The position numbers were made by a program, and so were the translations under genes. The notes below the pieces were generated by a model. It was given only the letters and a program-made list of their open reading frames with translations. It searched no databases and had not been told where the DNA came from. This document shows positions 1 to 5,135 of a DNA stretch of 7,200 bases, one piece after another. The stretch is from an uncultured Pseudomonadota bacterium (GTDB taxonomy: Bacteria > Pseudomonadota > Alphaproteobacteria > Rs-D84), in NCBI GenBank assembly GCA_947165555.1, contig CAMVAR010000034.1, positions 1 to 7,200 of the forward strand, written 5' to 3'. The first letter of the stretch is position 1, and every line of letters starts with the position of its first letter.

Positions 1-10
1 GAATCTTCAT
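1..10 (-). CDS. Start of an unidentified gene running off the left edge
   Basis: Only Met-Lys-Ile and one further base lie inside the window, so the product cannot be named. The start is supported by an AAGGG Shine-Dalgarno at 22..18, spaced 7 nt from the ATG. The layout is almost the same as in front of serS (AAGGA, 7 nt, ATG, with the same CATAAAA spacer). A sigma70-like promoter candidate lies just upstream, and a hairpin separates this gene from serS, so it is probably a separate transcription unit in the same direction. Confidence 0.45.
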
Positions 11-30
11 TTTTATGCCCTTTTTTGCCC
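11..30. repeat. Two-copy 10 bp tandem repeat in the leader of the left-edge gene
   Basis: The plus strand reads TTTTATGCCC and then TTTTTTGCCC, differing at one position. The repeat lies between the candidate promoter and the start codon of the left-edge gene and duplicates its G-rich ribosome-binding block. With only two units, chance in AT-rich DNA is a fair explanation. Confidence 0.4.
18..22 (-). promoter_or_regulatory. Ribosome-binding site of the left-edge gene
   Basis: On the minus strand this reads AAGGG, followed by the 7 nt spacer CATAAAA and an ATG at 10..8. The stretch belongs to an imperfect 10 bp tandem repeat (plus strand 11-20 and 21-30, 9 of 10 bases alike), which places a second GGGC block 10 bp further upstream. 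Only the nearer block is at a usable distance from the ATG. Confidence 0.45.
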
Positions 31-39
31 TAAACGTAT

Positions 40-67
40 AGATTACACTATATTTTCGCATTTTCAA
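40..67 (-). promoter_or_regulatory. Candidate sigma70 promoter for the left-edge gene
   Basis: On the minus strand there is a -35-like TTGAAA at 67..62, a 16 bp spacer, and a -10-like TAATCT at 45..40. This would start transcription near position 33, about 23 nt before the ATG at 10. A perfect TATAAT also occurs on the minus strand at 76..71, but I find no good -35 at 16 to 18 bp upstream of it, so it is the weaker alternative. Predicted by eye from hexamer match and spacing. Confidence 0.35.
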
Positions 68-138
68 CAAATTATAGCGGATTTTTTGTAAAAAAATGAC
101 GTTTTGCCGGTGTGCAATGAATTGGTAATAACAAGATA

Positions 139-156
139 ACCGCCCGTTGGGGCGGT
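139..156. terminator. GC-rich hairpin after serS, probable terminator
   Basis: A perfect 7 bp stem (ACCGCCC / GGGCGGT) encloses a 4 nt loop and begins 7 nt past the serS stop codon, so it most simply ends the leftward operon. Read leftward, the tail is TATCTTGTTATT, only moderately U-rich. Read rightward, the tail is GTTTTGTTTAATGTTTT, a better U-tract. It could therefore act in both directions or mainly stop transcription entering serS antisense. The rest of 1-138 holds only the left-edge gene start and its promoter. Confidence 0.6.
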
Positions 157-163
157 GTTTTGT

Positions 164-1441
164 TTAATGTTTTCCACCGATTTTTGTTCGGCCGCCCATA
201 AGTGGTTGCAATTTTTTCGGTATGTTCACACTGCCGTCTGCGTTTTGATGGTTTTCAATAATTGGCACCAATGCACGGGGCAGGGCGATTCCTGTATTAT
301 TCAATGTTGCAACAAAGTCCAGTGTCCCATCGCCACGGCGAAAACGTGTATTTGTGCGGCGGGCCTGGAATTGACCAATCGATGAACAAGAACCCAATTC
401 GCGATATGCGTTTTCCGATGGGAACCATGCCTCGACATCGTTCATTTTGACCTTGTTGAATCCCATGTCGCCGGTACAATTCGCAATTACACGATACGGC
501 AATTCAAAATCTGCCATTATTTCACACAGGTTGTTTAACAAATGTTCGTGCATTTCATCGCTTTGTTCCGGGGTGCAGAATACATATTGTTCAACCTTGT
601 TAAATTGATGTACGCGAACAATGCCGCGCGTGTCGCGACCGGCGGCGCCGGCCTCTTTGCGAAAGCATGGTGAAAAACCGGCGTATTTAATCGGTAAATC
701 TTTTTCGGTTAAAATTTCACCCGCATGCAACGAATTCAAAACGATTTCCGCCGTGCCGGCCAGGCAACGGTCTGTACCCGTCAACATAAACACATCGTCA
801 TTCATTACCGATAAATCAGACCCCATAAAATGACCCGCATTAAATATGGTTTGCGGTTTTGAAATAGACGGGCATTCAATATATCTGAATCCTTTGCCAA
901 TAAGTTTTTGAATCACATATGTTTGCACCGCCAAAGATAATTCCGCCAATTCACCCGCCAATGCGTATGTGCGTGTGCCGCATATTCCTGCGATTTTTTC
1001 TGGCATCCACCAATCATTCATATCCAATAAATCCCACTGGGGCCGTGGGGTAAAGTCAAATGTGCGTGGTGTTCCAACACGGCGAATTTCCACGTTTGCG
1101 GAATCATCGACACCAATCGGTGCGTCCGGGCTTGGTATTTGCGGAACGCGATGCAACAGGTCGGTAAGTATGGTTTCTTTATCCGCAAGTTCGGCCATGT
1201 CGTTTGCAATCTCTTGGCTTATTTCTTTTGATTTTGCAACAAGTGACGCTTTATCAGTTGCCGTTGGAATTTCACGTGAAATTTTATTTTTTTCCGCGGT
1301 CTTGGTTTGGGTGATTGTCTTTAATTCGCGCACGCGCACATCCAAAGACAATATGTCATCCACCACATCTGGAAAATTCTTAACCCGACAGGCATTTTTT
1401 ACAATGTCCGGGTTTTCGCGAATAAATTTTATATCCAACAT
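164..1441 (-). CDS. serS: Seryl-tRNA synthetase (SerRS), class II
   Basis: A cytoplasmic enzyme that charges tRNA-Ser with serine through a seryl-adenylate. The product is 425 aa, the usual SerRS size. Residues 1-100 fit the N-terminal tRNA-binding arm (opening MLDIKFIRENP, then a charged helical hairpin). The class II core follows: the TAE serine-site loop at 230-232, motif 2 with FRKEAG at 260-265 and DTRGIVRVHQF at 270-280, YRELGSCS at 346-353 with QARR at 359-362, and motif 3 TLNNTGIALPRAL at 379-391. The C-terminus keeps IPKKLQPLMGG. Several normally constant spots differ: GTDRCLAGTAE before the serine loop, and LGSCSSIGQF where ISSCSN.xDF is usual. The ATG is fixed by AAGGA 7 nt upstream and by the family N-terminus. 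It is last in the leftward operon, 21 bp after trxB, and no T-box-like leader is seen. Identity is certain; the divergence may reflect a fast-evolving lineage. Confidence 0.97.
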   Translation of the reverse strand: MLDIKFIRENPDIVKNACRVKNFPDVVDDILSLDVRVRELKTITQTKTAEKNKISREIPTATDKASLVAKSKEISQEIANDMAELADKETILTDLLHRVPQIPSPDAPIGVDDSANVEIRRVGTPRTFDFTPRPQWDLLDMNDWWMPEKIAGICGTRTYALAGELAELSLAVQTYVIQKLIGKGFRYIECPSISKPQTIFNAGHFMGSDLSVMNDDVFMLTGTDRCLAGTAEIVLNSLHAGEILTEKDLPIKYAGFSPCFRKEAGAAGRDTRGIVRVHQFNKVEQYVFCTPEQSDEMHEHLLNNLCEIMADFELPYRVIANCTGDMGFNKVKMNDVEAWFPSENAYRELGSCSSIGQFQARRTNTRFRRGDGTLDFVATLNNTGIALPRALVPIIENHQNADGSVNIPKKLQPLMGGRTKIGGKH

Positions 1442-1448
1442 TTTTATG

Positions 1449-1453
1449 TCCTT
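1449..1453 (-). promoter_or_regulatory. Ribosome-binding site of serS
   Basis: AAGGA on the minus strand, 7 nt from the serS ATG, inside the 21 bp trxB-serS gap. There is no room for a separate promoter, so serS is most likely read from the trxB transcript. Confidence 0.7.
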
Positions 1454-1462
1454 AAATATTTA

Positions 1463-2365
1463 TTATGCGTTTTTGTTCAGGTATGCAATCGCATCCATTG
1501 CCGCGGTGCAACCTGTGCCGACCGCCGTTGCAATCTGCATTTTTATGTCCGAATGAACATCGCCCGCAACAAACATGCCCGCCGGCAATGCCCCGGGGGC
1601 AATGCGGCCCATATCGTCGCGTTTAATGTCTTCGGTTAAATAATCGGTGTTTGCCTCGTGTCCGATGGCAACAAAGATTCCGTCGCATACGATTTGTTCA
1701 TTGTTTGTTGTGGTTGCGACCAATTCGCCGGTTTCAGAATCGGGTTTCGCGGCAATTTGCTTTAAATCTGTATTAAACAGGCATTCGATATTAGACTTTT
1801 CCGCAACGCGGTCGCGTAATATCGCCTCGGCCCGGGTGAATGCAGATTTGCGATATACGATTTTTACCGTTTTGGCAATGTCGGCCAAGTATAATGCGTC
1901 GTTTAATGCCGAATTGCCACCACCAATCACGATAACGGTTTTGTCTGTATAGAAAAATCCATCGCATGTTGCGCAATATGAAACGCCACGTCCAAAGAAT
2001 TCACGCGCACCCGCAATTTCCAATTTACGCGGGGATGCACCCGTTGCCAGAATAACACAGCGTGTTTCATATTTGTTGTTATGCGTGTCGGTAACAATAA
2101 ATGTGTCGCCTTGGTTGTCTGTAATATGCGCCGCCGTTTTCATTTCAATGTGTGCGCCAAAAGATTCAGCCTGGGTTTTCATAAATTCGATTAAACCGAT
2201 TCCATCGCCGGACCATCCGGGGTAATTTTCCAACTTTGCAATTCCGGCGGTTTGGCCACCCAATGTGTCACCGCCCAATACCAGGGTGTTTTTATTCGCG
2301 CGTCCACAATACAGTGCTGCGGTTAACCCGGCCGGGCCGGAACCCAATATAATCACATCATACAT
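1463..2365 (-). CDS. trxB: Thioredoxin reductase (NADPH-dependent flavoenzyme)
   Basis: Reduces thioredoxin with NADPH through FAD and a redox-active disulfide, in the cytoplasm. The protein is 300 aa from the chosen start, slightly short of the usual 310-320. The FAD-binding GSGPAG is at 8-13, ATGAS at 107-111, the CATC redox pair at C131/C134 followed by DGFF, the NADPH Rossmann motif GGGNSA at 148-153, and the C-terminal FAD segment AGDV at 267-270. The usual NADPH-phosphate motif HRRD-x-FRAE is replaced by YRKSAFTRAE (171-180), one residue longer; the basic residues are largely kept, so NADPH use is likely but not certain. The start chosen is MYDVIILG at 2365, 9 nt after AAGGA (2379..2375). 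Upstream in-frame ATGs at 2374 and 2407 lack proper spacing, and the latter falls within a candidate promoter. It sits between the J-domain gene and serS. Confidence 0.95.
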   Translation of the reverse strand: MYDVIILGSGPAGLTAALYCGRANKNTLVLGGDTLGGQTAGIAKLENYPGWSGDGIGLIEFMKTQAESFGAHIEMKTAAHITDNQGDTFIVTDTHNNKYETRCVILATGASPRKLEIAGAREFFGRGVSYCATCDGFFYTDKTVIVIGGGNSALNDALYLADIAKTVKIVYRKSAFTRAEAILRDRVAEKSNIECLFNTDLKQIAAKPDSETGELVATTTNNEQIVCDGIFVAIGHEANTDYLTEDIKRDDMGRIAPGALPAGMFVAGDVHSDIKMQIATAVGTGCTAAMDAIAYLNKNA

Positions 2366-2374
2366 AGTAAACAT

Positions 2375-2379
2375 TCCTT
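2375..2379 (-). promoter_or_regulatory. Ribosome-binding site deciding the trxB start
   Basis: AAGGA on the minus strand. It is 9 nt from the ATG at 2365 but directly abuts the in-frame ATG at 2374, so it supports 2365, which also gives the canonical N-terminus MYDVIILG. Confidence 0.65.
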
Positions 2380-2395
2380 TGTTTGTTTTCATTGA

Positions 2396-2425
2396 ACAAT
2401 AGCACAATGGTTAAAAATGTGCCAT
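2396..2425 (-). promoter_or_regulatory. Possible internal promoter for trxB-serS with a palindrome
   Basis: In the 75 bp gap between the J-domain gene and trxB, the minus strand has a -35-like ATGGCA (2425..2420), an 18 bp spacer and a -10-like TATTGT (2401..2396). An inverted repeat, GCACA (2402-2406) and TGTGC (2418-2422) with 11 bp between, fills the spacer and touches both boxes, as an operator would. This is the longest gap in the leftward operon, which is why a second start is plausible. The hexamers are imperfect, and no regulator can be named. Confidence 0.3.
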
Positions 2426-2440
2426 AAAAATTTATATTAT

Positions 2441-2938
2441 TTATTTTTTTCCAAAATATTGTCGCAATGTTTGGTATGCGTCGGAAATACGCGCAAAATC
2501 AGCCCCAGTGTGTGTGGTGGCGGTTGCCGTGTCGGGGTGGTATTTTTTTGCAAGTGTGCGATAGCGTGTGCCGATTTCGCGCCATGATGCCGTAATCGGT
2601 AAATTTAATGTTTTAAATGCCGTAATTATCGCAGATGGCAAAGACGGCTTTTTCGGGGTGTGGTCAAATGTGTCGCGACCGCTTAGAAAATCGTTCAAAA
2701 ATTTTATATAATCGGCGGTGTCTTGTTTTGATTCGCGCCGTGTTGATGGGCCAAATGTTTGTTGTTCCCAATCTTCTTCAATTTCTTGGGGGGTCATATT
2801 GGCATAATAATTCCAATTTTTGTTATATTCGGCCGCGTGTTCTTGGCAAAATGCCCAGTATTCACGCAATTCGCGGTTTTTTGGTGCGCGGCATGTGCCC
2901 GCCCGTGTGCATCCCGGAAAATCACATTTTTTTATCAT
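2441..2938 (-). CDS. Zinc-finger plus J-domain protein of the alphaproteobacterial type
   Basis: A 165 aa protein with two parts. The N-terminus has Cys/His pairs that look metal-binding: C5, C10 and C16, then C31 and H34 in FCQEH, followed by YNKNWNYYANMTPQEIE (37-53). The C-terminus (about 108-165) is a J domain with the diagnostic HPD at 134-136 in KKYHPDTA and a terminal FARISDAYQTL helix. J domains stimulate Hsp70 (DnaK) ATPase; the client is unknown and the linker (55-105) lacks the G/F region of true DnaJ. I recognise this layout from Alphaproteobacteria, where it has no settled role. The start at 2938 is chosen because AGGA lies 8 nt upstream and translation begins 1 bp after the xerD stop; an in-frame ATG at 3007 would overlap xerD by 68 bp. 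The coding strand is rich in A and C, with many Thr codons near the HPD. Confidence 0.88.
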   Translation of the reverse strand: MIKKCDFPGCTRAGTCRAPKNRELREYWAFCQEHAAEYNKNWNYYANMTPQEIEEDWEQQTFGPSTRRESKQDTADYIKFLNDFLSGRDTFDHTPKKPSLPSAIITAFKTLNLPITASWREIGTRYRTLAKKYHPDTATATTHTGADFARISDAYQTLRQYFGKK

Positions 2939-2939
2939 T

Positions 2940-3797
2940 TTATTTATCCTGTTTGGCAAGTGGGTGATGTTGTTCGACAACTTGGCGTAACCGGTCGGGT
3001 TGAACATGGGTGTAAATTTGGGTCGTAGAAATATCTTCGTGTCCCAACATTATTTGAATTGCGCGCAAATTTGCCCCGTGTGACAACAGGTGTGACGCAA
3101 ACGAATGACGCAGGACGTGCGGGCTGACCCTGGATGGGGAAATGCCGGCCAATGTTGCACATTTTTTTAATATCTTGAAAAAACCGTCGCGTGTTATATG
3201 ACCCGATGCGCCGTTTGATGGAAATACATAATCCGATGGGTCGTCGCCACGTACATCCATCCATTTGTGTAATGCGTGTTGTGCCGCATCGTGCATCGGA
3301 ACAATACGTTCTTTGGCACCCTTGCCATGAATCAACAGACGGTCACCCAAAATCGCCCGCGTTGGCAATTCACATAATTCAGATACGCGTAATCCCGACG
3401 CATAAAGCAATTCAAGCATAGCGCGCAAACGTATCGAATTGCGTGTGTCCCCGGCCGATGATATTAACAATTCAATTTCATGTGAATCCAGTAATTTTGG
3501 CAATGGTTTTGGTCTTTTTGGGGTTTCCAGGTTTGTGGTCGGATTTGTATGAATTATGTGTTCCAGCATTAAAAATTTATAAAAATTTCGCAGGCAACTG
3601 GTCCGGCGGGCAATTGACGATGGCGTACCGGTCATGTGCGAAATATAATTTTGTATGTCGTCCGCCGTTGCGCTAACCAGACCGCCATCAATCGCGGCGT
3701 CAACCGAACGCAAATCGTTGCCGTATGCAGCCAGTGTATTTTTGCTGTATCCTTTTTCGGCGGAAAGTGCCTCTAAAAAAATGTCAATATAATTCAT
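2940..3797 (-). CDS. xerD: Site-specific tyrosine recombinase XerD
   Basis: With XerC it resolves chromosome dimers at the dif site near the terminus, in complex with FtsK. The 285 aa product has an N-terminal SAM-like core-binding domain (2-88; GYSKNTLAAYGNDL) and a C-terminal catalytic domain with the full set of active residues: R137 (GLRVSEL), K159 (HGKGAKER), H227 and R230 (HVLRHSFASHLL), H253 (LGHEDIS) and nucleophile Y262 (IYTHV). The ending RLRQVVEQHHPLA matches XerD rather than XerC. The chosen ATG at 3797 gives the normal XerD N-terminus; an in-frame ATG at 3884 would add 29 unrelated residues lying over the micro-ORF. No Shine-Dalgarno is at usable distance, but the ATG overlaps the micro-ORF stop as ATGA, implying translational coupling. 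No dif-like site was recognised in the window. Confidence 0.95.
   Translation of the reverse strand: MNYIDIFLEALSAEKGYSKNTLAAYGNDLRSVDAAIDGGLVSATADDIQNYISHMTGTPSSIARRTSCLRNFYKFLMLEHIIHTNPTTNLETPKRPKPLPKLLDSHEIELLISSAGDTRNSIRLRAMLELLYASGLRVSELCELPTRAILGDRLLIHGKGAKERIVPMHDAAQHALHKWMDVRGDDPSDYVFPSNGASGHITRDGFFKILKKCATLAGISPSRVSPHVLRHSFASHLLSHGANLRAIQIMLGHEDISTTQIYTHVQPDRLRQVVEQHHPLAKQDK
2947..2950 (-). promoter_or_regulatory. Ribosome-binding site of the J-domain gene, inside the xerD end
   Basis: AGGA on the minus strand, 8 nt from the ATG at 2938 and within the last codons of xerD. It selects the 2938 start over the upstream in-frame ATG at 3007 and implies that both genes share one transcript. 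Confidence 0.65.
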
Positions 3798-3928
3798 GAT
3801 GGGTATAAAACAACCTCGGTTACATTTTGGTTGGGTGGAAAATAGATTATCATCAATACAATTATCGCGATAATTATCGTCCAAAAAATAATTTTATTTC
3901 GTGTGGTGTGTTTTTTCTTGATTGGCAT
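3794..3928 (-). CDS. Micro-ORF: 44 aa single-pass membrane protein between lptG and xerD
   Basis: Not a recognised family. The protein is 44 aa: a basic N-terminus (MPIKKKHTTRNK), one hydrophobic helix from about residue 13 to 30 rich in Ile (IIFWTIIIAIIVLMIIYF), and a short polar tail PPNQNVTEVVLYPS. By the positive-inside rule the tail should face the periplasm. Evidence that it is real: an AGGGA Shine-Dalgarno 6 nt before the ATG (the clearest in this stretch), a position 24 bp after the lptG stop, and a TGA stop that overlaps the xerD ATG as ATGA. It fills an otherwise empty 155 bp gap. It may be a partner of the LPS exporter encoded upstream, or serve mainly to deliver ribosomes to xerD, which lacks its own binding site. 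Function is unknown. Confidence 0.72.
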   Translation of the reverse strand: MPIKKKHTTRNKIIFWTIIIAIIVLMIIYFPPNQNVTEVVLYPS

Positions 3929-3934
3929 TTGTAT

Positions 3935-3939
3935 TCCCT
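3935..3939 (-). promoter_or_regulatory. Ribosome-binding site of the membrane micro-ORF
   Basis: AGGGA on the minus strand, 6 nt from the ATG at 3928, lying in the 24 bp between the lptG stop and the micro-ORF. No other gene starts here, so this site is direct support for translation of the micro-ORF. Confidence 0.6.
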
Positions 3940-3952
3940 GTGGTTATCAAGA

Positions 3953-5005
3953 TTAAATCGTGTCAAACCCGGCAATAAATACCCCGGATGCCGCAATAAT
4001 TATTATCGGTGGGGCAATAATAGCCAGTATCGTTGGCAGTGTACCATTGGCGCCCAATGCGCTGAATATATTTAGCAGAAAGTATAACACAAAACATATT
4101 AATATCCCAAGTCCAAATTTTGTGCCAAAACTGTGGTTGCGGCGTTGACGTGTTTGTGAAAATGCAATTCCCAATGTGGCCATCGCAACCATTGTTAATG
4201 GCAGAAACAGTAGTGTCCAAAACTGAATCAAATGGCCGCGGACGGGGACACCGATTTCGGTCATTTTTGTTATAAATTTGGGTAATTGCCAAAATGATAT
4301 CTGGTCCGGTTGCAGATATCGGTCCAATACTGTTTGTGGTGTTATCAATGTTTGTGTTGACCATGGACCGATGTGTGTTTGCCCCGATGAATTATATATT
4401 GTTGCACGGTCTGTTGTTATACCTGTTTTGGTTAATGTTACGTGGTCGGCCATAATACGGTTGGCAATTTTAAAATCAGAATCTTGGGCATAAATTGTTA
4501 CATTTTGAAATACCAGATTTGGACCGTCTTGGTTCATTTGTGATGCAATCATTGTGATTGTTCCCGTGTCTGATGCGTCACGCAACCATATACGATTATC
4601 GACCAGTTTAAGATGTTGTGTGCTTAACTTATTCGCGTTTAATGATATTGCATAGGGATTTATAACACAGGTTGCAAACACCCCTGTGATAAATGCACCA
4701 ATTAAAAATGGCCGTGCCATTTGATATGGTGATAGGCCCGTGCCTGCGATAATAATACCTTCACTGGACCGGGTAAGGGTATAGTATGCGACCAATGTGC
4801 CCATAAATACAGCCAGTGGTAAAAACAGTGGTACGTATTCAATCAATCGTGTCCATGAATCGGTTAATGTGGCAAACACCGTTGGATTACTGGGTAATCG
4901 TTCAACGAATGTGACCGCGAATATTATTCCGCACACAATTAACAAGACCAGTCCCAGGCCACGAAAAAAACGTTTAAATAAAAATCTTGATAATATTTTA
5001 CCCAT
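3953..5005 (-). CDS. lptG: LPS export permease of the LptF/LptG family, most like LptG
   Basis: Inner-membrane permease that, with LptF and the ATPase LptB, extracts lipopolysaccharide and passes it to LptC/LptA. At 350 aa it is the normal family length, with the expected layout: three N-terminal membrane segments (about 16-34, 57-77, 98-117), a coupling-helix region RSSEGIIIAGTGLSPYQ (79-95), a periplasmic beta-jellyroll region (about 125-255), and three C-terminal segments (about 262-282, 298-318, 323-346). The closing FGLGILICFVLYFL and SALGANGTLP motifs resemble LptG more than LptF; the F/G choice is moderate. No lptF lies beside it, unlike the common lptF-lptG pair, so the partner must be elsewhere if the system is complete. 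First gene of the leftward operon. Its leader is A-rich with no Shine-Dalgarno, unlike most downstream genes. Confidence 0.85.
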   Translation of the reverse strand: MGKILSRFLFKRFFRGLGLVLLIVCGIIFAVTFVERLPSNPTVFATLTDSWTRLIEYVPLFLPLAVFMGTLVAYYTLTRSSEGIIIAGTGLSPYQMARPFLIGAFITGVFATCVINPYAISLNANKLSTQHLKLVDNRIWLRDASDTGTITMIASQMNQDGPNLVFQNVTIYAQDSDFKIANRIMADHVTLTKTGITTDRATIYNSSGQTHIGPWSTQTLITPQTVLDRYLQPDQISFWQLPKFITKMTEIGVPVRGHLIQFWTLLFLPLTMVAMATLGIAFSQTRQRRNHSFGTKFGLGILICFVLYFLLNIFSALGANGTLPTILAIIAPPIIIIAASGVFIAGFDTI

Positions 5006-5039
5006 CTTGTTTTTTTATTATTTTGGTATTGGTTAAAAA

Positions 5040-5068
5040 AGTATAGCCTGAATATTTGTCAATTGCAA
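5040..5068 (-). promoter_or_regulatory. Promoter of the lptG operon
   Basis: On the minus strand: -35 TTGCAA (5068..5063), a 17 bp spacer, and -10 TATACT (5045..5040). This predicts a start near 5033 and a leader of about 28 nt. A perfect TTGACA also occurs at 5062..5057, but it is only 11 bp from TATACT, and its own correctly spaced -10 would be the poor TTTTTA. The -35 hexamer is its own reverse complement and is also the -35 of the opposite greA promoter. Confidence 0.55.
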
Positions 5069-5090
5069 AATTAAAATGAATATTTATAAT
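5063..5090 (+). promoter_or_regulatory. Promoter of greA-mutL
   Basis: -35 TTGCAA (5063-5068), a 16 bp spacer and a perfect -10 TATAAT (5085-5090), predicting a start near 5097 and a leader of about 39 nt. TTGTCA further upstream would need a 23 bp spacer and is less likely. It overlaps the divergent lptG promoter through the shared -35. Confidence 0.6.
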
Positions 5091-5121
5091 ATGCCCAGTA
5101 AATAATAGCTTTTTAAATCAT

Positions 5122-5125
5122 AGGA
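5122..5125 (+). promoter_or_regulatory. Ribosome-binding site of greA
   Basis: AGGA 10 nt before the greA ATG at 5136, slightly long but usable. An ATG at 5126-5128 directly after it is out of frame with greA. Confidence 0.5.
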
Positions 5126-5135
5126 ATGTACGCAG

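Noticed and set aside
2..91. Plus-strand frame open from the left edge to a TAA at 89-91, possibly the C-terminus of a convergent gene
   Set aside because: Thirty codons or fewer with a composition typical of AT-rich noncoding DNA, and it overlaps a better-supported minus-strand start with promoter and ribosome-binding site. The plus-side U-tract of the hairpin keeps it barely possible.
969..1556. 195-codon plus-strand frame opposite serS and trxB
   Set aside because: It runs across the end of one gene and the start of another, has no protein-like motifs, and is the antisense shadow of strongly identified serS and trxB.
2939..3007. N-terminal extension of the J-domain protein starting at 3007
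   Set aside because: It would overlap xerD by 68 bp, while the ATG at 2938 has AGGA at 8 nt and gives the family's normal N-terminus.
3798..3884. N-terminal extension of XerD starting at 3884
   Set aside because: The added 29 residues resemble no XerD N-terminus, lack a ribosome-binding site and lie over the micro-ORF, which has one; 3797 gives the standard start.
3827..4075. 82-codon plus-strand frame over the micro-ORF and lptG end
   Set aside because: Asn/Tyr/Arg-rich shadow translation of low-complexity antisense, with no ribosome-binding site and crossing an lptG coding end.
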